A stretch of 64,000 nt of DNA from Desulfovibrio aminophilus (GCF_023660105.1 NZ_JAMHGA010000028.1:86514-150513), one strand, 5' to 3'; counted from the stretch's first letter, positions 1 to 8,833 are shown. Notes: generated by a model from the letters alone, not told the origin. Made by a program: numbers and translations.

Positions 1-230
1 GAGCCGGGCTCCCCGCCGCCGAGCACGGCGTCGGCCACCACCAGGGCGTCGGCCTCCATGATCGGGCCCATGAGGAGCATGCCCTGGGTGCCGCCGTCCA
101 GGAGCGTCACGTTCTCCGAGAAGCCGTAGTCCCGCTCCAGCAGCTCCACGGCGTGCACGCCCACGCCCTCGTCCCGGCGCAGGATGTTGCCCACGCCCAG
201 CACCAGAATGCGATTGTTTCTGTTCTCCAT
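1..230 (-). CDS. Hydrogenase maturation protease (M52 family), N-terminal part, cut by window edge
   Basis: The visible 76 residues start MENRNNRILVLGVGN and match the N-terminus of HybD/HynC-type endopeptidases, which remove the C-terminal tail of the [NiFe]-hydrogenase large subunit after nickel insertion. The GVGNILRRDEGVG motif carries the first acidic nickel-sensing residue of the family, and VVADAV holds the second conserved Asp. The rest lies beyond base 1. The gene is divergent from nrdD. No strong ribosome binding site is seen before this ATG. The family call is from motifs only; which hydrogenase it serves cannot be told. Confidence 0.85.
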   Translation of the reverse strand, partial: MENRNNRILVLGVGNILRRDEGVGVHAVELLERDYGFSENVTLLDGGTQGMLLMGPIMEADALVVADAVLGGGEPG

Positions 231-477
231 GCGCAGTTGCAGTATACGATTTTCAATTTCGTAGCAATAATGGCGACCAGCTCCCGCGCGAACCGACCGG
301 TTTTCCGATGTCTCCCCAACCGGCTTCAAGATTTTTTCTAGATTTTTTCCGCGCTGCTTCCCAGTGGCCGTGCGAGCCAGGAACCGAGCCGCTCAGAGGG
401 CTTTTCCCCAGCTTCTTTGTTAATAATTAATCTTATTATTTCAGACTATTAATGCATAAGATAAGAATCAATCTCAG

Positions 478-506
478 TTGACAAAAACACCCTGCCCTTC
501 CATACT
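478..506 (+). promoter_or_regulatory. Sigma-70 type promoter for the nrdDG leader
   Basis: TTGACA (478-483) and CATACT (501-506) are separated by exactly 17 bases. Transcription would begin near 513, just before the first conserved bases of the cobalamin riboswitch. The 420-475 stretch upstream is AT-rich and contains TCTTAT and ATAAGA arms, but no clear operator was recognised. Confidence 0.6.
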
Positions 507-512
507 GCGGCC

Positions 513-692
513 GAATCGGTGCCCGGACGACCTCCGGGTGAAAAGGGAACCCGGCGGAAATCCGGGACTGCCCCGCAGCGGTGAACGGGAACAAGCCCCC
601 GCTCGAAGGACACTGGCCCCGGCCGGGAAGTCCGGGGAGGAGGAATGCGGCGAAAGGCCGAAGCGCCCGTGAGTCCGAAGACCTGCCGGTTC
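513..692 (+). ncRNA. Cobalamin (AdoCbl) riboswitch upstream of nrdDG
   Basis: The conserved cobalamin-riboswitch blocks appear in order: GGTGCC near 519, GGGAA then CCGGGACTGCCCCGCAGC near 547-580, the B12-box part GACACTGG near 609, GGGAAG near 625, and GAGTCCGAAGACCTGCC near 670-687. The element lies in the leader of nrdD. Downstream, CCGTCCGCG and CGCGGACGG (near 696-718) form a GC-rich hairpin without a T tract, so control may be translational or Rho-dependent; the exact expression platform is not resolved. Cobalamin riboswitches normally reduce expression when B12 is present. Confidence 0.9.
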
Positions 693-865
693 CCGTCCGC
701 GCCCGGCGCGGACGGCGCGGCGCGACGGCCCGAGGGCGGCCGGCGGCGGACGGATCGCCTTCGGCGTCCCCCTTCCGTTGCCCCTTCGACCTCCCGGCCG
801 GGACCGGCCCGCCGCCCGATACGCAAGGCATCCCCATCGCACGCAACAACCTGGAGCTGTACGCC

Positions 866-3055
866 ATGCCTCAATCCGCCGAAAATCTCGTCACCGACCT
901 GCCCAGCCTGGAGGCCGTCCGCGCCGCCGGACTCGTGCCCCTGCGCCCCGTCACCCCGCCCACCCACGTCCGCAAGCGCAACGGCTCGGTGATTCCCTTC
1001 AACGCCGAGAAGATCGTCTCGGCCATCCGCCGCGCGGGCGCGGCCACCGGCGACTTCGCCGAGGACGAGGCCCGGCTGCTCACCGCCCAGGTGGTCAAGG
1101 TCCTCTCCCACCGCTACGCGGGCGGCACCCCGGACATCGAACGCATCCAGGACGCCGTGGAGCAGGCCCTCATCTCGGCCAACCATTTCCGGACCATGCG
1201 GTCGTACAGCGTCTACCGCGAACAGCGGGCCAAGCTGCGCCAGGACCAGAAGACCGTGGTGGACGTGGCCGCCTCGGTGAACGAATACCTCGACCGCCAG
1301 GACTGGCGGGTGAACGCCAACGCCAACCAGGGCTATTCCCTGGGCGGGCTCATCCTGAACGTCTCCGGCAAGGTCACGGCCAACTACTGGCTGAACCACG
1401 TCTATCCGCCCGAGGTGGGCCGGGCCCACCGCGAGGGCGACCTGCACATCCACGACCTGGACATGCTCTCCGGCTACTGCGCGGGCTGGTCCCTGCGCAC
1501 CCTGCTCAACGAGGGACTCAACGGCGTGCCCGGCAAGGTCGAGGCCACCGCGCCCAAGCACCTCTCCAGCGCCGTGGGCCAGATCGTCAACTTCCTCGGC
1601 ACGCTCCAGAACGAGTGGGCCGGGGCCCAGGCCTTCAGCTCCTTCGACACCTACATGGCCCCCTTCCTGCGCAAGGACAAGCTGCCCTACGACGACGTGC
1701 TCCAGTGCATCCAGGAGCTGATCTACAACCTGAACGTGCCCTCGCGCTGGGGCACCCAGACCCCGTTCACCAACCTGACCTTCGACTGGACCTGCCCGGA
1801 CGACCTCAAGGACCAGCACCCGGTCATCGGCGGCAAGGAGATGCCCTTCACCTACGGCGAGCTCCAGCCCGAGATGGACATGATCAACCGGGCCTACATC
1901 GAGGTCATGACCGCGGGCGACGCCAAGGGCCGGGTCTTCACCTTCCCCATCCCGACCTACAACATCACCAAGGACTTCCCCTGGGACGGTCCCAACGTGG
2001 ACCTGCTCTTCGAGATGACCGCCAAGTACGGCCTGCCGTACTTCCAGAACTTCGTGAACTCCGACCTGGAGCCGAACATGGTCCGCTCCATGTGCTGCCG
2101 CCTCCAGCTCGACCTGCGCGAGCTGCTCAAGCGCGGCAACGGCCTGTTCGGCAGCGCCGAGCAGACCGGCTCCCTGGGCGTGGTCACGATCAACTGCGCG
2201 CGCCTGGGCTACCTGCACAGGGGCGACCGCGTGGGCCTCTACGCCGCCCTGGACGCCCTCCTGGAGACCTCCCGCGTGAGCCTGGAGATCAAGCGCAAGG
2301 AGATCCAGCGCCGCATGGACGCCGGGCTCTTCCCCTACACCAAGCGCTACCTCGGCTCCCTGCGCAACCACTTCTCCACCATCGGACTCAACGGCGTGAA
2401 CGAGATGATCCGCAACTTCACCGGCGGCGCCGAGGACATCACCAGCGAGGCGGGCTACGAGATGGCCGTGCGCTTCCTGGACCACGTGCGGGAGCGGATC
2501 ACCGCCTTCCAGGAGGAGACCGGGCACCTCTTCAACCTGGAGGCCACCCCGGCCGAGGGCACCACCTACCGCTTCGCCAAGGAGGACCGCCGCCGCTACC
2601 CGGACATCCTCCAGGCCGGGACCGATGACCAGCCCTACTACACCAACTCCAGCCAGCTGCCCGTGGGCTTCACCGACGACCCCTTCGAGGCCCTGGCCCG
2701 CCAGGAGACGCTCCAGCGCAAGTACACCGGCGGCACGGTGCTGCACCTCTACATGGGCGAGCGGGTCTCCAGCGCGGCGGCCTGCAAGGCCCTGGTGCGC
2801 AAGTCCCTGTCGCGCTTCGCCCTGCCCTACATCACCATCACGCCGACCTTCTCCATCTGCCCGTCCCACGGCTACCTGGACGGCGAGCACCAGACCTGCC
2901 CCACCTGCGCCGAGGTTGGGACCGAGCAGCCCTGCGAGATCTGGACCCGGGTCATGGGCTACTACCGACCCCGCTCGGCCTTCAACATCGGCAAGAAGGG
3001 CGAGTACGACGAGCGGGTCTGCTTCAACGAGCCCGCCCACGAGGCCCTGGCGTGA
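866..3055 (+). CDS. nrdD: Anaerobic (class III) ribonucleoside-triphosphate reductase
   Basis: This oxygen-sensitive glycyl-radical enzyme reduces ribonucleotides to deoxyribonucleotides for DNA synthesis. An ATP-cone regulatory domain begins near residue 34 (VRKRNGSVIPF) and runs to about 125, followed by the reductase barrel. The C-terminus has four zinc-site cysteines (665, 678, 681, 690) and the glycyl-radical motif RVMGYYRP, with the radical Gly near 698. The start at 866 was chosen because it follows GGAG at 853-856 and the protein is then 729 aa, normal for the family; the longer in-frame ORF upstream reads through the riboswitch. nrdG overlaps its stop by 4 bases, so the two are one operon. 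Confidence 0.95.
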   Translation: MPQSAENLVTDLPSLEAVRAAGLVPLRPVTPPTHVRKRNGSVIPFNAEKIVSAIRRAGAATGDFAEDEARLLTAQVVKVLSHRYAGGTPDIERIQDAVEQALISANHFRTMRSYSVYREQRAKLRQDQKTVVDVAASVNEYLDRQDWRVNANANQGYSLGGLILNVSGKVTANYWLNHVYPPEVGRAHREGDLHIHDLDMLSGYCAGWSLRTLLNEGLNGVPGKVEATAPKHLSSAVGQIVNFLGTLQNEWAGAQAFSSFDTYMAPFLRKDKLPYDDVLQCIQELIYNLNVPSRWGTQTPFTNLTFDWTCPDDLKDQHPVIGGKEMPFTYGELQPEMDMINRAYIEVMTAGDAKGRVFTFPIPTYNITKDFPWDGPNVDLLFEMTAKYGLPYFQNFVNSDLEPNMVRSMCCRLQLDLRELLKRGNGLFGSAEQTGSLGVVTINCARLGYLHRGDRVGLYAALDALLETSRVSLEIKRKEIQRRMDAGLFPYTKRYLGSLRNHFSTIGLNGVNEMIRNFTGGAEDITSEAGYEMAVRFLDHVRERITAFQEETGHLFNLEATPAEGTTYRFAKEDRRRYPDILQAGTDDQPYYTNSSQLPVGFTDDPFEALARQETLQRKYTGGTVLHLYMGERVSSAAACKALVRKSLSRFALPYITITPTFSICPSHGYLDGEHQTCPTCAEVGTEQPCEIWTRVMGYYRPRSAFNIGKKGEYDERVCFNEPAHEALA

Positions 3056-3774
3056 GCCCCGCCCCGGCGGCCGCGCTGACGGTGGCCGGGGTCACGCCGC
3101 TCAGCAGCGTGGACTATCCCGGCGGCGTGCTCGCCGCCGTGGTCTTCCTGCGCGGCTGTTCCTGGCGCTGCCCCTACTGCCAGAACGCGGGCCTGCGCGA
3201 CGCGGGTCTGCGCGACCCCGGCGACACGACCTGGGCCGAGGTGACCGACTGGCTGAAAACCCGGCGCGGGTTGCTGGACGCGGTGGTCTTCACCGGCGGC
3301 GAGCCCCTGCTCTGGCCCGGCCTGGAGCAGGCGGCCCGCGCCGCGCGGGCGCTGGGCTTCAAGGTCGGCCTGCACACCTCGGGCATGGCCCCGGCGGCCC
3401 TGGAGCGCGTCCTGCCCCTGCTCGACTGGGTGGGGCTGGACCTGAAGGCCCCGCGCGCGGCCTATGCCCGCGTCACGGGCCAGGACGGCAGCGCGGACGC
3501 GGCCTGGAAGGGCCTCGGCCTGCTGCGCCGGAGCCCGGTGGCCCTGGAACTGCGCACCACCTGGCACCCGGACGTGCTCTCGGAAGACGAACTCCTGGAC
3601 CTGGCCCGCGAACTGGCGGCCCTGGAGACCGGCGACTGGGTCATCCAGGCCTTCCAGCCGCAGGGCTGCGAGGACGAGGCCCTGGCGGCCCCGGGCCGGG
3701 TGCGGCTGCCGGAGGGGCTGCTGGACCGCCTGCGGGGGGTGCTGCCGGGGTTCACGGTCGGGGTGAGGGAGTAA
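3052..3774 (+). CDS. nrdG: Anaerobic ribonucleotide reductase activating protein (radical SAM)
   Basis: NrdG uses a [4Fe-4S] cluster and S-adenosylmethionine to generate the glycyl radical on NrdD. The cluster motif CSWRCPYC gives C36, C40 and C43 in the CxxxCxxC arrangement. GGEPLLW is the usual GGEP SAM-contact motif. The GTG start overlaps the nrdD stop in a GTGA arrangement, which implies translational coupling. The length of 240 aa is typical of the longer NrdG class. It shares the B12-riboswitch leader with nrdD. Confidence 0.92.
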   Translation: MSPAPAAALTVAGVTPLSSVDYPGGVLAAVVFLRGCSWRCPYCQNAGLRDAGLRDPGDTTWAEVTDWLKTRRGLLDAVVFTGGEPLLWPGLEQAARAARALGFKVGLHTSGMAPAALERVLPLLDWVGLDLKAPRAAYARVTGQDGSADAAWKGLGLLRRSPVALELRTTWHPDVLSEDELLDLARELAALETGDWVIQAFQPQGCEDEALAAPGRVRLPEGLLDRLRGVLPGFTVGVRE

Positions 3775-3802
3775 TTTCGGCCGACAGATGGAGGCTTCAC
3801 CA

Positions 3803-4675
3803 ATGGATGTAGACCTCGACTTTCGCGCCGACTTCAAAGATTATTTGCTCGCTCAATTCACCAAGCAAGGATATCAAATACCCCAAGAGAAACCATTGCA
3901 GGAAATTGCCTATCTTTATTTCAATTTTCAAAGGCGAAGTATCCCCCTTTGTCCGCGTGCCATCCTCGAATCTTCGGAATTCCACTGCCCCAGTGAACAT
4001 GCGGTGGGGTATCTGGCTTTGAAAGAAAAACTAATCACGGGTCAGAATGCAAATCCTTACCTAAGCAAACGGTTGCGAGATGTACACTATAACGATCCGC
4101 TGTTAAACGATTGGGGCATTCACCATTTCCACCTTGGAACTGATCTAGACCAATCTGGGTTTGTAGAGAGAACAAAGAAACTCCTTTTTGCATTTGTAAC
4201 GAACCATAAAGTTTATTGTATAAATATATACGATCATTTGTCGTGGTGCAACAAAGATATTATGAATGTTTTATATAATAATTGGCCTGATTTATTTGAG
4301 CATAAAATAATAAAAGGGATCTCGCCTAGTGTTTTTGACGACGATGAATACATATCAACATTCAGAAAAAGCGGAATAATGTCACCAATACGCTTTGGAA
4401 ACAGCATGTATGCTCCGCTAGGGGGAGGGCTCACAACGGCAAAGACATCAGTGCGCGCGACATTGTACGCCAATAGATATATCAGTGTGATTAAAAATTT
4501 TGAAAAATTTATTAAGGATAACATTGATTATATTAGTAATAAAATACTAGAATCTGGACTTACTCTATCCGCACCACTAAAATTTGTTCTCTATATTAAC
4601 CATATTGGCTTTTTTGCACATGAACTTGGATCGAATGTCGCTTTCAGACTCTGCAACCATGAGGACATCAAGTAA
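3803..4675 (+). CDS. AT-rich orphan protein of unknown function
   Basis: A 290-residue soluble protein that I cannot assign. The start at 3803 is preferred over 3788 because TGGAGG (3789-3794) lies 8 bases before it. Visible features are a WGIHHFHLG segment, a following KKLLFAFVTNHKVYCINIY stretch, and a hydrophobic C-terminal segment around LKFVLYINHIGFFAH. No signal peptide or clear catalytic motif is seen. Base composition and codon use are far more AT-rich than in nrdG and dsrP on either side, which suggests recent acquisition. It lies between the nrdDG operon and a bidirectional terminator. Confidence 0.8.
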   Translation: MDVDLDFRADFKDYLLAQFTKQGYQIPQEKPLQEIAYLYFNFQRRSIPLCPRAILESSEFHCPSEHAVGYLALKEKLITGQNANPYLSKRLRDVHYNDPLLNDWGIHHFHLGTDLDQSGFVERTKKLLFAFVTNHKVYCINIYDHLSWCNKDIMNVLYNNWPDLFEHKIIKGISPSVFDDDEYISTFRKSGIMSPIRFGNSMYAPLGGGLTTAKTSVRATLYANRYISVIKNFEKFIKDNIDYISNKILESGLTLSAPLKFVLYINHIGFFAHELGSNVAFRLCNHEDIK

Positions 4676-4725
4676 CGCAATATGTCTTTGCGATATAAGT
4701 TGCCTCTAATTTCATGCCGCAACGA

Positions 4726-4762
4726 AAAAGGCCCGCTCCTCTCGGAGCGGGCCTTTTCATTT
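4726..4762. terminator. Bidirectional intrinsic terminator between the orphan gene and dsrP
   Basis: A perfect 14-base-pair stem runs from AAAAGGCCCGCTCC (4726-4739) over loop TCTC to GGAGCGGGCCTTTT (4744-4757). The A run on one side and T run on the other let it end transcription from both the plus-strand orphan gene and the minus-strand dsr operon. Confidence 0.88.
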
Positions 4763-4783
4763 CAGGCGTCGGGGTCGGGGCGG

Positions 4784-6010
4784 CTAGGCGGCCTCGGCCT
4801 CGCCGGCGCACTTGCAGCCGTCCTCGGAGGAGCAGCCGCAGGGCAGCTTCTGGGCCACGCCCATCTCGGCCTTCACGTCCGTGGCGATCTTGAACAGGAT
4901 CGTGACCACGAGCGCGCCGGTGGCGTAGACCATGAGCGAGACCATCAGCTCCGGGCCGGTGGGCCAGTAGGGCGAGATCTGCTCGAAGGGGTTGGGGTTG
5001 AAGCCGCCGATCAACAGGCCCAGGCCCTTGTCGATCCAGGTGGCGACCACCAGGATGGCCAGGGAGAACGGCAGCAGCTTGTGGTTGTCGCGCAGCTGCG
5101 GCGGAACGAGCAGCGCCAGGCTGGCCACCGCCAGGATCGCGAAGGTCCACATCCAGGGCACCAGCTCGGTGTGTCCATGCGCGCCCACGAAGAGATAGGC
5201 GATGGAGTGCATGTGGCCCGGGATGTTGGAGTAGAAGGCCGTGAACACTTCCAGCAGGAAGAAGAAGATGTTCACGCACATGGCGTAGGTGATGATCTTG
5301 GCCAGGGTCTTGATGCCGTCCTTGGGCATCTTGAAGGTGGTGACCCGCTCCGTGATGAGCATGACCAGCATGAGGATCGCCGGTCCGGAGCAGAAGGCCG
5401 AGGCCAGGAAGCGGGCGGCCAGGATGGCGGTGAGCCAGTAGTGGCGGCCCGGAAGGCCCTGGTACAGGAAGGCCGTCACCGTGTGGATCGAGAAGGCCCA
5501 GATGATGGAGACGTAGACCACGGGCTTGAGCCACGAGGGATGGGGCAGACGCAGGCGGTCGGTCTCCAGGCTGACCCAGCCGGCCACGATGTTCAGGAGC
5601 AGGTAGCCGTTGAGCACGACCATGTCCCAGAACAGGATGGAGTTCGGCGTGGGGTGCAGGAGCACGTTCAGCATGCGCTGCGGCTGGCCGATGTCCACCA
5701 CGATGAAGCCCAGGCACATGACCACGGCGCCGATGGCCATGAACTCGCCGAAGATCACCATGTGCTTGAATTTCTTGTAGTGGTGGAAGTAGTACGGCAG
5801 CACGATCATGACGCCCGAGGCGGCGAGGCCGACGAGGTAGGTGAACTGGGCGATGTAGAATCCCCAGGACACGTCGCGGCTCATGCCGGTGATCTTCAGG
5901 CCGTTGACCAACTGATAGATGTAGGCCGTGCCGCAACCGGCGATGATCACCAGCAGCAGCGCCAGCCAGCCGTAGTATCTGGGGCTCCCCTTGAGTGCAC
6001 GTTCGAGCAT
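4784..6010 (-). CDS. dsrP: Sulfite reduction-associated complex, NrfD-family membrane subunit
   Basis: DsrP is the second quinone-interacting membrane subunit of the DsrMKJOP complex, which links the menaquinone pool and periplasm to cytoplasmic DsrAB/DsrC. The 408 aa are strongly hydrophobic with about ten membrane spans of NrfD/PsrC type (for example GWLALLLVIIAGCGTAYIY at the N-terminus). It is the last gene of the operon, 16 bases after dsrO, and is followed by the bidirectional terminator. The cytoplasm-like C-terminal tail carries a compact cysteine cluster (C391, C393, C399, C401; pattern CxC-x5-CxC), which NrfD proteins do not normally need. Confidence 0.95.
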   Translation of the reverse strand: MLERALKGSPRYYGWLALLLVIIAGCGTAYIYQLVNGLKITGMSRDVSWGFYIAQFTYLVGLAASGVMIVLPYYFHHYKKFKHMVIFGEFMAIGAVVMCLGFIVVDIGQPQRMLNVLLHPTPNSILFWDMVVLNGYLLLNIVAGWVSLETDRLRLPHPSWLKPVVYVSIIWAFSIHTVTAFLYQGLPGRHYWLTAILAARFLASAFCSGPAILMLVMLITERVTTFKMPKDGIKTLAKIITYAMCVNIFFFLLEVFTAFYSNIPGHMHSIAYLFVGAHGHTELVPWMWTFAILAVASLALLVPPQLRDNHKLLPFSLAILVVATWIDKGLGLLIGGFNPNPFEQISPYWPTGPELMVSLMVYATGALVVTILFKIATDVKAEMGVAQKLPCGCSSEDGCKCAGEAEAA

Positions 6011-6026
6011 GGTTGGTCCCCCTACC

Positions 6027-6800
6027 CTAAATGATGTAGTACACGCTCGGCTCGGTGCCGAGGGACGGTTTGCGGCGGATGGTGTAGTTCTCCCGGAGCG
6101 CCTTGCGGGCCGGGGAGTTCTCGTCGGACAGGTCGCCGAAGTGGACGGCCCCGTTCGAGGCCTCGACGCAGGCGGGCAGCTTGCCCACTTCCAGGCGCTC
6201 GACGCAGAACGTGCACTTCTCGACCACGCCGCGCATGCGCGTGGGGTATTCCTTGTTCAGCTTCGTCAGGTCCAGGTGCTCCCTGGGCTCGCCGAAGTTG
6301 AAGCTGCGCGCGCCGAAGGGGCAGCCCGCCATGCAGTAGCGGCAGCCGATGCAGCGGTGGTAGTCCATGGTCACGATGCCGTCGGGCCGCTTGAAGGTGG
6401 CCTTGGTGGGGCAGACCCGGACGCAGGGCGGGTTCTCGCAGTGGTTGCACAGAAGCATGACGCGCCGGTGCTCCACCTCGGGGCTCTGATACTTGTTGGG
6501 GAAGTCCGGGAAGGCTTCCTCCATGGAGGCGGACCAGAGCCACTTCACGTTCTGCTTGTTCGGCACGTCGGGCACGTTGTGCAGGGCGTGGCAGGCCGCG
6601 GCCAGGGGAGCGATGGCCTCGTCCGTGTTCAGCTTGCGGGTGTCGATGACCATGGCCCACTGCGTGGCGTGCAGGGTCTCCTTGTTGGGCTTGACCGGAG
6701 AGCCGCCGCCCGAGGAGGCGAGCACGCCGGAGGCGCCAGCGCACAGCCCCACCGCGGTCAGACCCGCGAACTTGAGGAAGTGTCTTCTGCTCTGGTTCAT
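6027..6800 (-). CDS. dsrO: Sulfite reduction-associated complex, periplasmic iron-sulfur subunit
   Basis: DsrO is a ferredoxin-like electron carrier on the periplasmic face of the Dsr complex. The start at 6800 gives a twin-arginine signal (SRRHFLKFAG), in line with Tat export of a folded iron-sulfur protein. Cysteine clusters include CNHCENPPCVRVC, CIGCRYCMAGC and CTFCVERLEVGKLPAC, typical of four [4Fe-4S] sites in the DmsB/HybA family. Length is 257 aa. The ATG overlaps the dsrJ stop in an ATGA arrangement, so the two are translationally coupled. Confidence 0.95.
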   Translation of the reverse strand: MNQSRRHFLKFAGLTAVGLCAGASGVLASSGGGSPVKPNKETLHATQWAMVIDTRKLNTDEAIAPLAAACHALHNVPDVPNKQNVKWLWSASMEEAFPDFPNKYQSPEVEHRRVMLLCNHCENPPCVRVCPTKATFKRPDGIVTMDYHRCIGCRYCMAGCPFGARSFNFGEPREHLDLTKLNKEYPTRMRGVVEKCTFCVERLEVGKLPACVEASNGAVHFGDLSDENSPARKALRENYTIRRKPSLGTEPSVYYII

Positions 6801-7186
6801 TTCTTCAACCCCTCCGGCTGAGTATGGCAGTCCCAGCAGTAGGGGGAGACCGCCTGATCGTTGTGGCACTTGTCGCAGAACTCGGCCTTGTTGTCGTGGC
6901 ACTTCATGCAGGTGTTCTGCAGGCTGATGGTGAATTCCTTGCCCTTGGCGTTCACGTAGGTGCGCTTGCCGTCACGCAGGGCCCAGTCGCGCCACTGGTT
7001 GAGCAGCTCCATGTGCTCCTTGCGCATGAACTCCTTGGACTCGATGCATTCCTTTTCCTTGGCCGGCAGCTTCACCTGGGGCTGGGTGTAGGCCTTGACG
7101 CCGGCGTTGAACCAGAGGGGGATGGTGACCAGGCCCAGGAAGACGACCAGGCCGGCCAGGATGCTCCCGCCGTTGTACAGTTTCAT
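6797..7186 (-). CDS. dsrJ: Sulfite reduction-associated complex, triheme cytochrome c subunit
   Basis: DsrJ is a membrane-anchored periplasmic triheme c-type cytochrome. The three CxxCH sites are C93MKCH, C104DKCH and C117WDCH. An uncleaved N-terminal anchor spans about residues 9-28. In characterised homologues one heme has unusual Cys ligation; C47 is the only non-heme cysteine here. The 129 aa are normal for the family. Its start codon directly abuts the dsrK stop, and its own stop overlaps the dsrO start. Confidence 0.95.
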   Translation of the reverse strand: MKLYNGGSILAGLVVFLGLVTIPLWFNAGVKAYTQPQVKLPAKEKECIESKEFMRKEHMELLNQWRDWALRDGKRTYVNAKGKEFTISLQNTCMKCHDNKAEFCDKCHNDQAVSPYCWDCHTQPEGLKK

Positions 7187-8833
7187 TTATTCCTCCTCCT
7201 GGGCAAACAGTTCCTCGAATTCCTCCTGGCGGAGGTTCATGGTCCGCTCGCTCTCGCCGTCCAGGATGAGGGCGTTGGCCACCATCTCATGCAGGCCGGA
7301 GATGCGCACGCCCGGGGCCCAGTAGTCGGCCAGGGGGATCAGGGTGGCGCGGTCGATGGCGCAGACGCAGGCCATGGTGTTCACCCCGTGCTTCTCCTGC
7401 ACGTAGCGCAGCGCGTTGCCTCTCGGCAGGCCGCCGCGCAGGCGGATTTCCATGATCTCGTCGGTGTTCAGGCCCGAACCGCCCGCGCAGCAGAAGGTCT
7501 GCTCGCGGATGGTGTTCTCGGGCATCTCGTAGAAGTGGTTGCAGACGTTCTTCAGCACGTAGCGGGGCTCGTCCAGCATGCCCATGGCCCGGGCCGGGTT
7601 GCAGGAGTCGTGGAAGGTGGCCCGGATGTAGTCGTTGCGCGTCTTGTCCAGGTTCAGCTTGCCGTGCTTGATGAGGTCGGCGGTGAACTCGGCGATGTGC
7701 ACCATCTTGGTCTGCTTGGCGTTGTTGAACACCGTGCCGGTGATCGGGTTCACCGGGGTGCGCATCTGGGGGCCCTGCAGGTAGCCGTTCATGGTGTCCA
7801 TGTACTGGTTGATCACGCGCCACATGTGGCCGCACTCGCCGCCGAGGATCCACTTGGCGCCCAGGCGGTTGGCCTCGGCGTACATCTTGGCGTTGAGCTT
7901 CTTCATCATGTCGGCGCTGGTGAACAGGCCGAAGTTGCCGCCCTCGGAGGCGTACGTGCTCATGGTGAAGTCGAGCCCGATGGCGTCGAAGAGCATCAGG
8001 TAGCCCATGAAGGTGTAGATGCCCGGGTCGGCGAACACGTCGCCCGAGGGGGTGATGAAGATGACCTCATGACCCTTCTCGTTCAGCGGGCACTTCACGC
8101 GCTTGCCGGTGATGGTCTCGATGTCGTCGAGCATGAAGTCGACGATGTCCTTGAAGGCGTGGGGCTGGATGCCGAGGTGGTTGCCGGTGCGGTTGCAGTT
8201 GGCCACCGGCTCCATGATCCAGTTGATGTTGATGCCGCAAAGGTGCAGGAGCTCGCGGGCCATCATGGTCACTTCCGCCGTGTCGATGCCGTAGGGGCAG
8301 AAGAGCGAGCAGCGGCGGCACTCGGTGCACTGATAGAAGTAGAGGAACCACTCCTTGAGCACGTCCTCTTCCATGACCCGGGCGCCGGTGAGCTTGCCGA
8401 GGATCTTGCCCGCCAGGGTGAAGTCCTTGCGGTAGACCGAGCGCATCAGCTCCGCGCGCAGCACGGGCATGTTCTTCGGGTCGCCGGAGCCGATGAAGAA
8501 GTGGCACTTGTCGGCGCAGGCGCCGCAGCGCACGCAGACGTCCATGAAGACCTTCAGGGAGCGGTACTTGTTCAGGCGCTCCTTGAAGCCCTCGTGGACG
8601 ATCTCCTTCCAGTTGGAGGGCAGCTTCCAGTCCACGTCGCCGGGGCTCCATTCGCGCGGATTGGCGAAGTTGCCCGGCATCTCGTGCATGAGATACTCGA
8701 TCTTCTCGGGCTTGCCCGGGTAGGCCCAGCGGCCATCGGCGAAGTTGTTGGGCGTGGACATCCAGTCCGTGCGCGGCGGCGTGTAGTCGATGCTCTGCAA
8801 CAACTCAATCGGTTTCTTGGAGAACTTGGCCAT
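7187..8833 (-). CDS. dsrK: Sulfite reduction-associated complex, HdrD-like catalytic iron-sulfur subunit
   Basis: DsrK is the cytoplasmic subunit thought to reduce the DsrC trisulfide formed by sulfite reduction. Two [4Fe-4S] motifs are present: C100, C103, C106, C110 (CVRCGACADKC) and a CTECRRCSLFCPYG site. The C-terminal half has the CCG-type motifs of heterodisulfide reductases (HDSCNPARAMG and TFCCAGGSGL), which bind the special non-cubane catalytic cluster. Length is 548 aa. It lies between dsrM and dsrJ in the conserved order. Confidence 0.96.
   Translation of the reverse strand: MAKFSKKPIELLQSIDYTPPRTDWMSTPNNFADGRWAYPGKPEKIEYLMHEMPGNFANPREWSPGDVDWKLPSNWKEIVHEGFKERLNKYRSLKVFMDVCVRCGACADKCHFFIGSGDPKNMPVLRAELMRSVYRKDFTLAGKILGKLTGARVMEEDVLKEWFLYFYQCTECRRCSLFCPYGIDTAEVTMMARELLHLCGININWIMEPVANCNRTGNHLGIQPHAFKDIVDFMLDDIETITGKRVKCPLNEKGHEVIFITPSGDVFADPGIYTFMGYLMLFDAIGLDFTMSTYASEGGNFGLFTSADMMKKLNAKMYAEANRLGAKWILGGECGHMWRVINQYMDTMNGYLQGPQMRTPVNPITGTVFNNAKQTKMVHIAEFTADLIKHGKLNLDKTRNDYIRATFHDSCNPARAMGMLDEPRYVLKNVCNHFYEMPENTIREQTFCCAGGSGLNTDEIMEIRLRGGLPRGNALRYVQEKHGVNTMACVCAIDRATLIPLADYWAPGVRISGLHEMVANALILDGESERTMNLRQEEFEELFAQEEE

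Noticed and set aside
696..718. GC-rich hairpin after the riboswitch as an intrinsic terminator
   Set aside because: The stem is good but no T tract follows, so termination was not claimed.
581..865. Upstream in-frame extension of nrdD
   Set aside because: It would translate the cobalamin riboswitch, gives Pro/Arg-rich sequence unlike NrdD, and lacks a ribosome binding site; the ATG at 866 gives the normal N-terminus.
449..3040. Very long minus-strand ORF opposite nrdD
   Set aside because: It is the antisense shadow of a high-GC gene: low-complexity Val/Gly/Glu-rich translation and no family features, while nrdD on the plus strand has all catalytic motifs. Similar long antisense frames at 47421-50228 and 51249-55805 were rejected for the same reason.
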